Assembly: GCF_963676955.1 (NCBI RefSeq)
Contig: NZ_OY781461.1
Coordinates: 2,722,225 to 2,786,224 of the forward strand
Length of the DNA: 64,000 nt
From: an uncultured Desulfuromonas sp.
GTDB lineage: Bacteria > Desulfobacterota > Desulfuromonadia > Desulfuromonadales > Desulfuromonadaceae
Direction: 5' to 3'
Shown here: one piece after another, positions 36,426 to 47,105 of the stretch
Numbering within the stretch: position 1 is the first letter of the stretch
Layout of the letters: each line of letters begins with the position of its first letter
The notes under the pieces: generated by a model
What the model saw: the letters and a program-made list of their open reading frames with translations, nothing else
The model's database searches: none
What the model was told of the DNA's origin: nothing
Translations under genes and position numbers: made by a program

Positions 36426-37163
36426 ATGCTTAAAGATCGCGTGGCCATTATCACCGGTGCTTCACGAGGAATCGGCCGCTGTATTGCCCAACATCTGGCA
36501 GGACAGGGGGCACGAATTGTTGCCGTCAGTCGTAAGCAACAGGATACGGAAGATCTGGTTGCTGAAATTAAAAGTCAGGGGGGCAATGCGATCAGTGTCG
36601 CCGCCGATGTTGCCGTGGAAGCTGATGTGGCAGCCATGATTGATGCCGCTCAAGAGGCTTTCGGCCAAGTTGATATTCTGGTCAACAATGCCGGCATCAC
36701 TCGTGATACACTGCTGGCGCGCATGAAAGAGGACGATTGGGATGCGGTGATGAATATCAATCTCAAGGGAGCGTTTCTCTGCTCTCGTGCCGCAGCCAAA
36801 GTTATGAGTAAGCAGCGCTACGGACGTATTATTAATATTACGTCGGTGGTGGGACAAATGGGCAACATCGGACAGGCCAACTATTGTGCCAGCAAAGGCG
36901 GGTTGATGGGGTTGACCCGGTCCAATGCCCGTGAACTGGCGCGGCGCAATGTCACGGTCAACGCGGTGGCCCCAGGATTTATAGAGACAGATATGACAGC
37001 AGAATTGCCGGAGAAGGTGCGTAACGATATGGCGGCTCAGATTCCTTTGGGGCGTTTCGGTGCACCGCAAGATGTTGCTGCGGCAGTCGCCTTTCTGGCT
37101 TCCGAGCAGGCGGGCTACATCACCGGCCACGAGCTGTCGGTTAATGGCGGAATGTATATGTAA
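36426..37163 (+). CDS. fabG: 3-oxoacyl-ACP reductase
   Basis: NADPH-dependent reduction of 3-oxoacyl-ACP; 245-residue short-chain dehydrogenase. It has the cofactor loop TGASRGIGR, NNAGITRDTLL, the catalytic Ser-Tyr-Lys set (ITSVVG, YCASKGG) and the typical end GHELSVNGGMYM. AAGGAG precedes the ATG. This is the housekeeping copy; a second, divergent FabG is encoded at 59831-60568. Confidence 0.96.
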   Translation: MLKDRVAIITGASRGIGRCIAQHLAGQGARIVAVSRKQQDTEDLVAEIKSQGGNAISVAADVAVEADVAAMIDAAQEAFGQVDILVNNAGITRDTLLARMKEDDWDAVMNINLKGAFLCSRAAAKVMSKQRYGRIINITSVVGQMGNIGQANYCASKGGLMGLTRSNARELARRNVTVNAVAPGFIETDMTAELPEKVRNDMAAQIPLGRFGAPQDVAAAVAFLASEQAGYITGHELSVNGGMYM

Positions 37164-37248
37164 TCACATTGGCCGGATCGGATGGTTTCCGAGGCTGGCG
37201 CTGAACACATCAGCTTAGGCTGTTACCACACATCATGGAGGTACAATC

Positions 37249-37482
37249 ATGGCTTCAATCGAGGAAAGAGTACAAAAAATTGTTGCTGAGCAACTGGGTG
37301 TAGAAGAGGATCAAGTGACTCCTGAAGCATCTTTTATGGACGATCTTGGTGCGGACTCTTTGGACACCGTTGAGCTGGTTATGGCTCTGGAAGAAGAATT
37401 CGATATCGAAATTTCTGACGAAGATGCAGAAAAAATCCAAACCGTTAAGGACGCTATCTCTTACGTCAGCGATAACTCCTGA
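37249..37482 (+). CDS. acpP: Acyl carrier protein
   Basis: A 77-residue acidic ACP. The phosphopantetheine attachment site is Ser37 in [11 protein letters not shown]. Strong GGAGG ribosome site. Placed between fabG and fabF as is standard; the following hairpin at 37500-37538 probably sets its high expression relative to fabF. Confidence 0.97.
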   Translation: MASIEERVQKIVAEQLGVEEDQVTPEASFMDDLGADSLDTVELVMALEEEFDIEISDEDAEKIQTVKDAISYVSDNS

Positions 37483-37499
37483 TTGGTTGTTTTGGTTCA

Positions 37500-37538
37500 G
37501 GGGAGGCGCAGTTTATCTGCCCTCCCTTTACCTTTTAT
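37500..37538 (+). terminator. Hairpin terminator after acpP
   Basis: Stem GGGAGG-GCAG/CTGC-CCTCCC with one bulged C and a TTTAT loop, then TTTACCTTTTAT. It lies between acpP and fabF, which are usually co-transcribed, so partial termination is likely. Confidence 0.65.
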
Positions 37539-37731
37539 AAGGTACTCCCCTGCGTCTCAGCGTGGTTTCAGGTGATAGCTGTTGCTGTCGTGTGAAACCG
37601 TTCTGAGTGTTTTGCTTTTTCAGAACATGACGTTTCTGGTCCAAAATTGTCTTTAAACAAACAGATTCGGCACATGTCCTTGTCGAACATCTGACTGTTA
37701 ACTTTCAAAATTCAGAGTAAAGGACGTAATC

Positions 37732-38964
37732 ATGCGTAGAGTAGTTGTGACAGGTGTTGGTGCAGTTTCTTCACTGGGTACTGGAGTGGATAAAAACTGG
37801 TCGGCACTGACCGAGGGGCAATCCGGAATTGATTTAATCACACGTTTTGATGCGTCAGACCTGCCCGCCCAGATTGCCGGTGAGGTTAAAGACTTTGAAC
37901 CTACTGATTTCATTGATAAAAAAGAGGTCAAGAAGATGGACCTCTTCATTCAATACGCGTTGGCTGCAGCCGATATGGCCATGGCCGATTCCGGTCTGAA
38001 GATTACCGATGAAAATGCCGAGCGTGTCGGCGTTCTGGTCGGCTCCGGTTTAGGCGGGCTGCCGGCCATTGAAAAATATCATGATGTTTTGAATAAAAGC
38101 GGCTACAAGCGCGTTTCGCCGTTTTTTATTCCGATGTTGATCATCAATCTGGCCCCGGGGCAAATTTCGATTCGTTTTGGTGCCAAGGGCCCCAATGTCT
38201 CTTCTGTCAGTGCCTGTGCAACGGGGACGCACTCGATTGGTGACGCCTATCATATGATCAAGCGTGGTGATGCTGATGCCATGATCGCCGGAGGCAGTGA
38301 ATCGACCATCACGCCTTTAGGCGTTTCCGGTTTCTGTGTCATGAAAGCCCTGTCGACCCGTAATGACGATCCGAAGGCGGCCAGCCGTCCTTTCGACAAA
38401 GATCGTGACGGGTTTATCATGGCCGAAGGAGCCGGCATTGTCATTCTTGAGGAGTATGAGTCGGCCGTGAAGCGCGGCGCTAAAATTTACGGTGAACTGT
38501 GCGGCTATGGCCTGACCTCGGATGCGCATCACCTGACCGCTCCGGCACCGGAAGGCGAGGGGGCGGCACGCTGTATGAAGATGGCCATGAAGGGGGCCGG
38601 CGTTAATCCGGAAGACATCGATTATATTAACGCCCACGGCACATCGACACCGTTTAACGATCTGTTCGAAACCATGGCTATCAAGACCGCTTTAGGGGAT
38701 CATGCCAAATCCGTTATGGTCAGCTCGACCAAGAGTATGACCGGTCACGGTCTTGGTGCCGCAGGTGCTCTTGAGGCGGTTTACTGCCTCAAGGCGATGG
38801 AAACAGGCATTGTGCCGCCGACCATCAACCTGCAAAATCCCTCGGAAGAGTGTGATCTGGATTACGTGCCCAACACGGCGCGTCAGGCTGATGTGAAAGT
38901 CGCCATGTCTAATTCGCTGGGTTTTGGCGGCACCAACGCCACCTTGCTGTTCAAAAAAATCTAA
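37732..38964 (+). CDS. fabF: 3-oxoacyl-ACP synthase II
   Basis: Chain-elongating ketosynthase of 410 residues. The Cys-His-His triad is visible: Cys in [14 protein letters not shown], His in [12 protein letters not shown] and His in [11 protein letters not shown]. Ends with the conserved [10 protein letters not shown]. This is the housekeeping enzyme, in contrast to the divergent ketosynthases at 60.6 and 63.3 kb. Confidence 0.97.
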   Translation: MRRVVVTGVGAVSSLGTGVDKNWSALTEGQSGIDLITRFDASDLPAQIAGEVKDFEPTDFIDKKEVKKMDLFIQYALAAADMAMADSGLKITDENAERVGVLVGSGLGGLPAIEKYHDVLNKSGYKRVSPFFIPMLIINLAPGQISIRFGAKGPNVSSVSACATGTHSIGDAYHMIKRGDADAMIAGGSESTITPLGVSGFCVMKALSTRNDDPKAASRPFDKDRDGFIMAEGAGIVILEEYESAVKRGAKIYGELCGYGLTSDAHHLTAPAPEGEGAARCMKMAMKGAGVNPEDIDYINAHGTSTPFNDLFETMAIKTALGDHAKSVMVSSTKSMTGHGLGAAGALEAVYCLKAMETGIVPPTINLQNPSEECDLDYVPNTARQADVKVAMSNSLGFGGTNATLLFKKI

Positions 38965-38973
38965 GGAGCAACC

Positions 38974-39426
38974 ATGCTACTGATTGCCAGTGACCATGGA
39001 GGACTGGAGCTCAAACAGACTCTGGTCGATTATCTTAAACAGCGCGGTATTGAGGTGAAGGACCTTGGTGTCCATGCCGAAGATTCCGTTGATTACCCCG
39101 ACTATGCCGCTCTGGTGGCTGAGCCGATTTCCAAGCACCAGGCTGAGCAGGGGATTCTGGTGTGCGGCACCGGTATCGGCATGTCGATCGCGGCCAATAA
39201 GTTCCCAGGGGTGCGTGCTGCATTGGCTCATGACGAATTTACCGCTCAGATGGCCCGCGAGCACAACAATGCCAATATTCTTGTGCTCGGAGGTCGCGTT
39301 CTTGATCCTGAGCTGGCCTGCCGCATGGTCACCTTGTGGTATGAAGGGGATTACGAAGGGGGGCGTCATCAGAATCGGCTGAATAAAATTATTCAGCTCG
39401 AAGCCAACTGCGACGCTGACGCATAA
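38974..39426 (+). CDS. rpiB: Ribose-5-phosphate isomerase B
   Basis: Interconverts ribose 5-phosphate and ribulose 5-phosphate; 150 residues of the RpiB/LacAB family. Features are IASDHGGLELKQ at the N-terminus, the catalytic Cys in LVCGTGIGMSIAANK, and HNNANILVLGGR. It is nine bases behind fabF and precedes glyA, a common order. A terminator follows at 39437-39477. Confidence 0.95.
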   Translation: MLLIASDHGGLELKQTLVDYLKQRGIEVKDLGVHAEDSVDYPDYAALVAEPISKHQAEQGILVCGTGIGMSIAANKFPGVRAALAHDEFTAQMAREHNNANILVLGGRVLDPELACRMVTLWYEGDYEGGRHQNRLNKIIQLEANCDADA

Positions 39427-39436
39427 CCAATCAGTC

Positions 39437-39477
39437 AAGTGATGGGTGGGCCGGGCCCTTCCATCACTTTTTCTTTT
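39437..39477 (+). terminator. Terminator after rpiB
   Basis: Stem AAGTGATGG/CCATCACTT with a GC-rich loop, followed by TTTCTTTT. Confidence 0.85.
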
Positions 39478-39503
39478 AGTCATCAAGAACCATGGAGGTG
39501 GAT

Positions 39504-40751
39504 GTGAAGACTCTCGCCCAATTTGATCCTGAAATCGCTCAGACCATCCAGGAAGAAACAGAGCGTCAAGAATATAATCTCGAATTTATCGCTTCGGAAA
39601 ACTTTGTCAGTGAGTGCGTGCTGGAAGCTCAGGGCTCCATCATGACCAACAAATATGCTGAGGGTTATCCCGGAAAACGTTATTACGGTGGTTGTGAAGT
39701 GGTGGACGTGGCCGAGCAACTGGCTATTGACCGTGCCAAGCAGCTGTTTGGTGCCGACCATGCCAATGTTCAGCCTCATTCCGGTTCACAGGCCAACATG
39801 GCAGTGTATTTTTCCGCTTGTCAACCGGGCGATACCGTTCTGGGTATGAACCTGGCGCACGGCGGTCACCTGACCCATGGTTCACCGGTCAACTTTTCCG
39901 GCAAGCTGTACAATATCGTGCCATACGGTGTCAAAAAGGAAACCGGCACCATTGATTACAATGAAGTCGAGTCGCTGGCGCTGGAGCACAAACCGAAACT
40001 GATCGTTGTCGGTGCCAGTGCTTATCCGCGTACCATTGATTTCGAGGCCTTCCGTCAGATTGCCGATAAGGTTGGCGCACCGGTGATGGTCGACATGGCG
40101 CACATTGCCGGTTTGGTTGCTGCCGGTGAGCATCCGAACCCGGTGCCTCATGCTGAATTTGTCACGACAACGACCCATAAGACGTTGCGCGGACCGCGTG
40201 GCGGCATGATCCTGTGTCGCGAGGAATTTGCCAAAAAAGTCAATAGTAATATCTTCCCCGGCAGCCAGGGGGGGCCGCTGATGCATGTGATCGCTGCTAA
40301 GGCTGTTGCCTTTAAGGAAGCGCTTGATCCGGAGTTTACAACCTACGCGAAGCAAGTTGTTCTCAATGCCAAAGCACTGGCTGCAGGGCTGTTGGAGCGT
40401 GGCTACAACCTGGTATCGGGTGGTACCGACAACCACCTAATTCTCGTTGATCTCAGTGGTACCGAGACCACCGGCAAGATGGCTGAAGAAGCGTTGGAAA
40501 AAGCCGGAATTACCGTTAACAAAAATGCCGTGCCGTTTGATACCCGCTCGCCGTTTGTGACCAGCGGTTTCCGCATCGGTACGCCGGCCACCACCACCCG
40601 TGGCCTCAAGGAAGCTGAAATGGGCAAAGTAGCTGACTGGATCGACCGTGCCTTGAACAACATCGACAATGAGGATGCCCTGGCGGCCATTCGTGGTGAA
40701 GTTAAAGAGTTGTGCCAACAGTATCCTCTCTATGCCCATCGTCTGAAATAG
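39504..40751 (+). CDS. glyA: Serine hydroxymethyltransferase
   Basis: PLP enzyme interconverting serine and glycine with transfer of C1 units to tetrahydrofolate; about 415 residues. The PLP lysine lies in [14 protein letters not shown], and [24 protein letters not shown] and [11 protein letters not shown] are present. The GTG at 39504 is preferred: GGAGG lies five bases upstream and the N-terminus then matches the family; the ATG at 39492 overlaps that ribosome site. Confidence 0.96.
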   Translation: MKTLAQFDPEIAQTIQEETERQEYNLEFIASENFVSECVLEAQGSIMTNKYAEGYPGKRYYGGCEVVDVAEQLAIDRAKQLFGADHANVQPHSGSQANMAVYFSACQPGDTVLGMNLAHGGHLTHGSPVNFSGKLYNIVPYGVKKETGTIDYNEVESLALEHKPKLIVVGASAYPRTIDFEAFRQIADKVGAPVMVDMAHIAGLVAAGEHPNPVPHAEFVTTTTHKTLRGPRGGMILCREEFAKKVNSNIFPGSQGGPLMHVIAAKAVAFKEALDPEFTTYAKQVVLNAKALAAGLLERGYNLVSGGTDNHLILVDLSGTETTGKMAEEALEKAGITVNKNAVPFDTRSPFVTSGFRIGTPATTTRGLKEAEMGKVADWIDRALNNIDNEDALAAIRGEVKELCQQYPLYAHRLK

Positions 40752-40758
40752 GTCGCTT

Positions 40759-41235
40759 GTGATGACGCGTCCGTCGTGGGAAGACTATTTTATGGACATT
40801 GCCCGCCTGGTGGCCAGCCGTTCGACATGCTTACGGCGCCAGGTCGGTGCGGTGATTGTCAAAGATAAAAATGTTCTGACCACCGGATACAACGGCACTC
40901 CGTCCGGGGTGCGCCATTGCCAGGAAACCGGGTGCCTGCGCGATAAGCTGCAGGTGCCCTCCGGGCAACGCCACGAACTGTGTCGCGGATTGCATGCCGA
41001 GCAGAATGCCATCATTCAGGCGGCCAAGCACGGCGTTAATATCAGTGGCGGTACCTTGTACTGCACCAACGCACCTTGCGTCATCTGTGCAAAAATGCTC
41101 ATCAATGCCGGACTGAGCCGTATTGTTTACCTTGAGGGCTATCCGGATGACCTGGCACAGGAATTATTGCTGGAATCGGGGATTGAAGTTCTCGAGCATG
41201 TTTCATCGACCGATCAGCCTGCACAGGAGAGCTAG
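40759..41235 (+). CDS. dCMP deaminase-family protein
   Basis: Zinc deaminase of 158 residues, ComEB/dCMP deaminase type, converting dCMP to dUMP for dTTP synthesis. The zinc site is HAEQNAI (His and catalytic Glu) with PCVICAKML; the N-terminus [20 protein letters not shown] is typical. Start GTG 40759 or ATG 40762. It directly follows glyA, and together they feed thymidylate synthesis. It abuts nrdR. Confidence 0.9.
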   Translation: MMTRPSWEDYFMDIARLVASRSTCLRRQVGAVIVKDKNVLTTGYNGTPSGVRHCQETGCLRDKLQVPSGQRHELCRGLHAEQNAIIQAAKHGVNISGGTLYCTNAPCVICAKMLINAGLSRIVYLEGYPDDLAQELLLESGIEVLEHVSSTDQPAQES

Positions 41236-41712
41236 ATGAAATGTCCGTTTTGTTCCTGTATTGATACGCGTGTTGTTGATTCCCGTTTGGCTAAGGAGGG
41301 CAACAGCATTCGGCGTCGGCGTGAGTGTGCGGAATGCAATCGACGTTTTACCACCTATGAGCGCGTTGAAGATATTTTGCCGCTGGTGGTAAAAAAAGAT
41401 GGCCGTCGAGAGCCTTTTGATCGCCAGAAAATTATTTCCGGCATGCAACGGGCGTGCGAAAAAAGGCCGGTTTCCATCGCGACCATCGAAAAGATCGTTG
41501 ACCAGATGGAAATGGAATTTCAGGAAAGTCCGGAACGTGAAATTCCTGCCAGCCGAGTCGGTGAAGCCGTCATGAAGGCGCTGCACGATCTTGATGAAGT
41601 GGCCTATGTCCGATTCGCCTCGGTGTACCGTCAGTTTAAGGATATCAACGAATTCATGCAGGAACTGAAGGATATCCTTGGTAATCAGCATGATCTCCAT
41701 CGTGATTCCTGA
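41236..41712 (+). CDS. nrdR: Transcriptional repressor NrdR
   Basis: ATP-cone/zinc-ribbon repressor of ribonucleotide reductase genes; 158 residues. N-terminal zinc ribbon MKCPFC..CRR-type (CPFC, ECNRRF), the signature [17 protein letters not shown]-like segment and the ATP-cone ([16 protein letters not shown]). The ATG abuts the deaminase stop. Confidence 0.96.
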   Translation: MKCPFCSCIDTRVVDSRLAKEGNSIRRRRECAECNRRFTTYERVEDILPLVVKKDGRREPFDRQKIISGMQRACEKRPVSIATIEKIVDQMEMEFQESPEREIPASRVGEAVMKALHDLDEVAYVRFASVYRQFKDINEFMQELKDILGNQHDLHRDS

Positions 41713-41727
41713 AAGTTCAAGTAATCT

Positions 41728-42855
41728 GTGAAGACTCAGCTTAAAACCCCCGAACAATTTATGCAACTGGCGCTGGAGCTTGCGTGTGAGGCGCTTGGTC
41801 GAACCACGCCAAATCCACCGGTGGGTGCGGTGATTGTTCGTGACGGTCACGTGGTCGGTCGTGGTTTTCATCCGAAAGCGGGTGAACCGCATGCCGAGGT
41901 GTTTGCCTTGCGTGATGCCGCTGAGAAGGCGCGTGGTGCCGATGTTTATGTCACCTTGGAACCTTGCTCCCACCATGGCCGCACTCCGCCCTGTTGTGAG
42001 GCGTTGATTGCCGCTGGTGTTGCTCGGGTTTTTGTCGGATTGATCGATCCCAATCCCAAAGTCAGCGGCCAGGGCGTTGCCCGGTTGCGTGCTGCCGGAA
42101 TCGACGTGCAGGTGGGGATTCTCGAGACGGAGTGCCGTCGACTTGTTGCCCCATTTATCAAACATATGATCAGCGGAAAACCACTGTTCATTCTTAAATC
42201 AGCCATGACTCTGGATGGCCGGACAGCCACCCGCACCGGACATTCCCAATGGATTACCAGTCCGCCCAGTCGCGAGCATGTTCATCATGTTCGCGATCAG
42301 GTGGATGCGATTATGGTCGGTAGCGGTACGGCACTGCGCGACAACCCGCGCCTGACCACCCGGTTAACTCCGCCCGGGCATGACCCGATTCGTATCGTCG
42401 TTGACTCGCGGCTTCAATTGCCCGAAACATCACACCTTGTCCGTCATCAGTCGTCCTCACCAACCTGGGTGATCACCGTGCCGCAAGTGGATGCCGTTAA
42501 GATGAACGCCTTGCAAGGCTACGATGGTGTTGAGGTGATCACGGTCGCAGCGACGGCAACCGGGCAGGTGGATCTGCACGCATTGGCGACTCTCCTCGGT
42601 CAACGTGATATTCAATCGGTTTTGGTTGAAGGCGGCAGTGTGCTCAATCAAAGTTTGTTTGCGGCCGGACTGATCGATCGGGCGATGATTTACATTGCAC
42701 CTAAAATACTTGGCGGCAATGACGGTCTCGGTCTGTTCAGTGGTCAGGGTGTTGATCGCCTCGAGGACGGGCTGCAACTGCGAGATTTGCGTGTCACCTG
42801 TCTTGGCGACGATGTTCTTTTGGAAGGGGAGGTGTATTCATGTTCACCGGATTGA
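41728..42855 (+). CDS. ribD: Bifunctional riboflavin biosynthesis deaminase/reductase
   Basis: Catalyses the deamination and reduction steps after GTP cyclohydrolase II; 375 residues. The deaminase domain (1-145) has PNPPVGAVIV, HAEVFAL and the zinc motif PCSHHGRTPPCCE. The reductase domain follows (KSAMTLDGRTAT, DAIMVGSGTAL, VEGGSVLNQSLF). Start GTG. It overlaps ribE by 16 bp, indicating coupling. No FMN riboswitch was seen upstream. Confidence 0.96.
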   Translation: MKTQLKTPEQFMQLALELACEALGRTTPNPPVGAVIVRDGHVVGRGFHPKAGEPHAEVFALRDAAEKARGADVYVTLEPCSHHGRTPPCCEALIAAGVARVFVGLIDPNPKVSGQGVARLRAAGIDVQVGILETECRRLVAPFIKHMISGKPLFILKSAMTLDGRTATRTGHSQWITSPPSREHVHHVRDQVDAIMVGSGTALRDNPRLTTRLTPPGHDPIRIVVDSRLQLPETSHLVRHQSSSPTWVITVPQVDAVKMNALQGYDGVEVITVAATATGQVDLHALATLLGQRDIQSVLVEGGSVLNQSLFAAGLIDRAMIYIAPKILGGNDGLGLFSGQGVDRLEDGLQLRDLRVTCLGDDVLLEGEVYSCSPD

Positions 42856-43487
42856 TTGAAGATGTCGGTACGATTCGCGAATTGCGTCACGGTGCTTCGA
42901 GTGTCCAGCTGACGGTGGCCACAGCTCTTCCCATGGACGAGATCGCTCTCGGAGACAGCATTGCCGTGAACGGCATTTGTCTAACGGTGATTCGTCACGG
43001 CAGCGGTGTTTTTGTTGCGGACGTCTCTCCTGAAACACTTAATTGTACCAATCTCGGTGCCCTGGCTCCCGGTTCTCAGGTGAATCTCGAACGCGCGTTG
43101 CAGCTCAGTGGTCGCCTTGGCGGACATCTGGTCAGCGGTCATGTTGATGATGTTGCCACCGTGGTTGAGCGACGCCAAGACGGCAATGCCGTCCGATTTA
43201 CCTTTCGTCTCGCCGCGCACACATTGCGCTATGTGGTGGCGAAAGGTTCGATTACCATCGACGGCATCAGTTTAACGGTGAATGACGTGACGGAAGACAC
43301 TTTTTCTGTCGCGATTATTCCGCATAGTTTAGAACAGACAACGTTGAAAAATGTACAAGTGGGTGGACGAGTCAATATCGAAACGGATATTATCGCCCGG
43401 TACGTCGAAAAACTTCTTGGTCAGGGTGCCGTTGCACAGGAAGGTTCCCTGACGTTGGAACATTTGGCCCGGAATGGGTTTATGTAA
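42840..43487 (+). CDS. ribE: Riboflavin synthase alpha chain
   Basis: Dismutates two 6,7-dimethyl-8-ribityllumazine molecules to riboflavin; 215 residues with two tandem lumazine-binding barrels. Each begins with the characteristic turn ([25 protein letters not shown]), and NGICLTV and [10 protein letters not shown] mark the repeats. GGGGAGG within the end of ribD serves as ribosome site. Confidence 0.96.
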   Translation: MFTGLIEDVGTIRELRHGASSVQLTVATALPMDEIALGDSIAVNGICLTVIRHGSGVFVADVSPETLNCTNLGALAPGSQVNLERALQLSGRLGGHLVSGHVDDVATVVERRQDGNAVRFTFRLAAHTLRYVVAKGSITIDGISLTVNDVTEDTFSVAIIPHSLEQTTLKNVQVGGRVNIETDIIARYVEKLLGQGAVAQEGSLTLEHLARNGFM

Positions 43488-43522
43488 GGCGGTCACGGAC
43501 TGCACTGTGAAAGGAGCACGTT

Positions 43523-44728
43523 GTGCCTATAGCAAAAATTGAAGCGGCGCTTGAAGATATTCGCCAAGGCAAAATGGTTATTCTCGTCGATGACGAAGAT
43601 CGTGAAAATGAGGGCGATCTGACCATGGCGGCGGAGATGGTCACGGATGAAGCGATCAATTTCATGGCCAAGGAAGGGCGTGGCCTGATCTGTCTCTCCC
43701 TGACCGAAGAACGCGCTGATTATCTTGATCTGCCTTTGATGGTGACGGAAAACAGTTCCTCGTTCGGCACGGCATTTACCGTATCCATCGAGGCGCGTAA
43801 GGGGGTTTCCACGGGAATCTCCGCCGCGGATCGCGCTCAGACGATTCGTGTTGCTATTGACGAAAATTCAACAGCCCACGATCTTGCCCGTCCCGGTCAT
43901 GTGTTTCCGCTCCGGGCACGTAAGGGTGGGGTACTGGTGCGTACCGGGCAGACTGAAGGGTCCGTGGATCTGGCACGTCTCGCCGGACTGAAACCGGCCG
44001 GCGTCATCTGTGAGATCATGAATGACGACGGCACCATGTCGCGTATGCCGCAACTCAAAGAATTTGCCGAAAAACACGATCTGCGCATTGTCACCGTTGC
44101 TGATCTGGTCGAATACCGGATGCGTAAAGAGATGCTGGTGCGACGTGCTGCGGAAACCTCTTTGCCAACCTGTTTCGGTGGCGATTTCAAAGCCATTGTT
44201 TATGAAAACGATGTTGATAATGCCCAGCATGTTGCCTTGGTAAAAGGGGACATTAAAGAGGATACTCCGGTTCTGGTGCGGGTTCATTCCGAATGCCTGA
44301 CCGGTGATGTATTTGGTTCCATGCGCTGCGATTGCGGTCAACAACTGCAGGCGGCCATGGCGCAGATTGAAGAAGCCGGCACCGGGGTGGTTGTGTATAT
44401 GCGCCAGGAAGGCCGTGGTATCGGTCTGGTCAATAAACTCAAAGCCTATGCGCTGCAGGATTGTGGTCACGATACCGTTGAGGCCAATGAAGCTCTTGGT
44501 TTTAAAGCCGATCTGCGTGATTATGGCATTGGTGCCCAGATTCTTGCCGACCTCGGTATCCGCAAGATCAGACTGATGACCAACAATCCGAAAAAAATTG
44601 TCGGTCTCCAAGGGTATGGCCTTGAAGTGGTGGAGCGGGTGAAAATCGAAATGCCGGCCAACCGTGTTAACCAGCGCTATCTGCTGACCAAAAAAGAAAA
44701 AATGGGGCACCTGCTGGAAAATCTGTAA
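43523..44728 (+). CDS. ribBA: Bifunctional DHBP synthase / GTP cyclohydrolase II
   Basis: Supplies both riboflavin precursors; 401 residues. The N-terminal RibB half has [16 protein letters not shown], and the acid-base region [11 protein letters not shown]. The C-terminal RibA half has [14 protein letters not shown], zinc cysteines in CDCGQQLQ, and [14 protein letters not shown]. Start GTG behind AAAGGAG. Between ribE and ribH. Confidence 0.96.
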   Translation: MPIAKIEAALEDIRQGKMVILVDDEDRENEGDLTMAAEMVTDEAINFMAKEGRGLICLSLTEERADYLDLPLMVTENSSSFGTAFTVSIEARKGVSTGISAADRAQTIRVAIDENSTAHDLARPGHVFPLRARKGGVLVRTGQTEGSVDLARLAGLKPAGVICEIMNDDGTMSRMPQLKEFAEKHDLRIVTVADLVEYRMRKEMLVRRAAETSLPTCFGGDFKAIVYENDVDNAQHVALVKGDIKEDTPVLVRVHSECLTGDVFGSMRCDCGQQLQAAMAQIEEAGTGVVVYMRQEGRGIGLVNKLKAYALQDCGHDTVEANEALGFKADLRDYGIGAQILADLGIRKIRLMTNNPKKIVGLQGYGLEVVERVKIEMPANRVNQRYLLTKKEKMGHLLENL

Positions 44729-44801
44729 GCAGCCCCTGTTGCATATTCATTATTAACCGACTGACCTAGGTCGGTCAGTGACTTTACGTGGGAGTATACT
44801 C

Positions 44802-45269
44802 ATGGCAAATCAATTAGCAGGACAACTGGATGCCGGTGGCAAGAAGGTCGCAATCGTCGTTGCCCGTTTCAACAGTTTTATCTGTGAACGCCTCGTTGAA
44901 GGGGCCGTCGACGCCATTGTTCGTCATGGTGGCAGCGATGATGCCATCACCATTGCCCGGGTGCCGGGTGCATTTGAAATTCCCCTGGTCGCTCAGAAAA
45001 TGGCGACATCCGGTAAGTACGATGCAGTGATTTGCCTGGGTGCGGTGATTCGTGGTGCGACCCCGCACTTTGATTATGTCAGCAATGAGGTCACCAAAGG
45101 GGTCGCTTCAGTCAGTCTGGCCACCGGTGTTCCCATCGCTTTCGGCGTTTTGACCACGGACACCATCGAGCAGGCGGTTGAACGGGCGGGAACCAAAGCC
45201 GGTAACAAAGGCTTTGAAGCGGCTGTTACCGCCATTGAAATGATCAACCTTTTGAAAAGTATTGATTAA
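44802..45269 (+). CDS. ribH: 6,7-dimethyl-8-ribityllumazine synthase
   Basis: Forms lumazine from the two riboflavin precursors; 155 residues, icosahedral or pentameric family. Features are [33 protein letters not shown] and [12 protein letters not shown]. The ATG at 44802 follows GGGAG; a GTG at 44778 is less likely. A small dyad (CTGACC/GGTCAG, about 44760-44780) precedes it. Confidence 0.97.
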   Translation: MANQLAGQLDAGGKKVAIVVARFNSFICERLVEGAVDAIVRHGGSDDAITIARVPGAFEIPLVAQKMATSGKYDAVICLGAVIRGATPHFDYVSNEVTKGVASVSLATGVPIAFGVLTTDTIEQAVERAGTKAGNKGFEAAVTAIEMINLLKSID

Positions 45270-45728
45270 ATGGCACAGGGAACACGACGGAACGGGCGTG
45301 AATACGCGCTGAAAATTTTGTACAGTCTCTATGATCAGGAAGCGCCGCTGGATCAGGTGCTCAGTGACTTCTGGGGCAACTTTCGTTTCAGTAATGATGT
45401 GTTGGGGGAACCGGAAGAACCGCAGTCACCGTTATCTGATGATGTGATTTTTTTCGCCGAACAACTGGTGAAGGGCGTCTACGAGCATCTCGAAGAGATT
45501 GATGCCACGTTGTTGGACACGTCCAAGAACTGGGCTCTGGACCGCATGCCGCGGTTGGATCTGTCCTTGATGCGCATGGCGTGCTACGAACTGCTGTATG
45601 TGGAAAAAACGCCGTCCAACGTTGTCATCAACGAAGCCATTGAGATTGCCAAGCGCTACGGGACCAAAGATACGCCGGCGTTTTTGAATGGTGTGCTCGA
45701 CCGGATCGCCAAACGGGCACGATCTTAA
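45270..45728 (+). CDS. nusB: Transcription antitermination factor NusB
   Basis: 152-residue all-helical protein that binds boxA with S10 in rRNA antitermination. Recognisable are RRNGREYALKILYSLYDQ, the central acidic helix pair and the C-terminal INEAIEIAKRYGTKDTPAFLN-type motif. The ATG abuts the ribH stop, a classical ribH-nusB coupling. Confidence 0.95.
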   Translation: MAQGTRRNGREYALKILYSLYDQEAPLDQVLSDFWGNFRFSNDVLGEPEEPQSPLSDDVIFFAEQLVKGVYEHLEEIDATLLDTSKNWALDRMPRLDLSLMRMACYELLYVEKTPSNVVINEAIEIAKRYGTKDTPAFLNGVLDRIAKRARS

Positions 45729-45748
45729 TTCCAGAATTGGGGAAATTC

Positions 45749-47059
45749 ATGAAAGAAATAAAAGTCGGATTGCTGGGGTTCGGAACCATTGGTACCGGAG
45801 TCGTGAAGGTCATTCAACAGAATGCCGAGGTGATTTCACAGCGTCTGGGCGCCAAACTGACCCTGGCGGCGATTGCTGACCGCGATATTACGACGGATCG
45901 CGGTGTGTCTGTTGCTCCGGCTATTTTGACCGATGATGCCGAAAATGTCCTGACCAATCCGGACATTGACGTGGTGATTGAGCTGATCGGCGGCTATGAA
46001 CCGGCACGCACTTTTGTGTTAAAAGCCTTGGAAAACGGCAAGCACGTGGTGACGGCAAACAAGGCTTTGCTGGCTCTGTACGGTCAGGAACTGTTGCTGG
46101 CAGCGGAAAAAAACAATGTCAGTCTGCTGTTTGAAGCGGCTGTGGGAGGGGGGATTCCGGTCCTTTCCTCGATTCGCGAAAATCTGTGCGCCAACCAGTT
46201 CAGTGATGTGTTCGGTATCCTTAACGGCACCTGCAATTATATCCTGACCCGCATGACCGAAAACGGCGAAGACTTTGCTGGTGTCTTGTCCGACGCTCAG
46301 GAACTGGGTTACGCTGAAGCGGATCCGACTTTCGATATTGAGGGCATTGATACCGCCCACAAATTGTCGATTCTCATGACCATGTGTTTCGGCACCTGGG
46401 TTGATTTCGATTCGATCTACACCGAAGGGATTACCCGGATCACCGCATTGGACATTCAGTATGCCCGTCAGTTCGGTTATCAGATCAAGCTGTTGGCCAT
46501 TGGCAAACAGGAAAATGGCATGGTCGAGGCCCGCGTCCATCCGACGATGATTCCCGACAGTTATTCTTTGGCGGAAGTGCGCGGCGTGTTGAACGCGGTG
46601 CGCCTGATCGGTGACTTTGTCGGCCCGGTCACCCAGGTGGGCAGCGGTGCCGGAATGGATGCTACCGCCAGTGCCGTCATGGGCGATGTCATGAGTCTGT
46701 CGCGCCAGATGCTGGGAGAGAGCTGCTTTTTGCCGCCTTCGCTCAACTATCTGACCAAGAATATTACGACGTTGCCGATCCGGGCCATGGACGACATTAC
46801 CAGCCAATACTACATCCGGGTGATGGTGGATGATCGCCCCGGCGTGCTGGCGAAAATTGCCGCAACTCTGGGAGACCATGACATCAGCATTGCGTCGATG
46901 ATTCAACCCGACCGGGAATTGGGCGGCTGCGTACCGATTGTTCTGATGACCCATGATGCCGTGGAAAGCAATGTGCGCTCGGCCCTGGATAAAATTGATC
47001 AGCTTGATATCTGCCGCGAAGCCAGTCTGTTTATCCGCATTGAAAACGATCTGGCTTAA
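45749..47059 (+). CDS. hom: Homoserine dehydrogenase
   Basis: NAD(P)H-dependent reduction of aspartate semialdehyde on the route to threonine and methionine; 436 residues. N-terminal cofactor loop LLGFGTIGTGVVKV, catalytic-domain motifs VTANKALLALYG and LNGTCNYILTRM, and a C-terminal ACT domain (VMVDDRPGVLAKIAATLGDH) for feedback control. The ATG at 45749 follows GGGGA. A good terminator follows. Confidence 0.96.
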   Translation: MKEIKVGLLGFGTIGTGVVKVIQQNAEVISQRLGAKLTLAAIADRDITTDRGVSVAPAILTDDAENVLTNPDIDVVIELIGGYEPARTFVLKALENGKHVVTANKALLALYGQELLLAAEKNNVSLLFEAAVGGGIPVLSSIRENLCANQFSDVFGILNGTCNYILTRMTENGEDFAGVLSDAQELGYAEADPTFDIEGIDTAHKLSILMTMCFGTWVDFDSIYTEGITRITALDIQYARQFGYQIKLLAIGKQENGMVEARVHPTMIPDSYSLAEVRGVLNAVRLIGDFVGPVTQVGSGAGMDATASAVMGDVMSLSRQMLGESCFLPPSLNYLTKNITTLPIRAMDDITSQYYIRVMVDDRPGVLAKIAATLGDHDISIASMIQPDRELGGCVPIVLMTHDAVESNVRSALDKIDQLDICREASLFIRIENDLA

Positions 47060-47070
47060 TCCTCTGTTGT

Positions 47071-47099
47071 AAAAAGGCGCCTTCGTGGCGCCTTTTTTT
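47071..47099 (+). terminator. Terminator after hom
   Basis: A short GC-rich stem AAGGCGCC/GGCGCCTT with a TTCGT loop and a run of seven T. Confidence 0.9.
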
Positions 47100-47105
47100 A
47101 TCTGA

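Noticed and set aside
42600-44810. FMN riboswitch for the rib genes
   Set aside because: The rib genes overlap or are tightly spaced, with no long leader, and no conserved RFN sequence blocks are visible.
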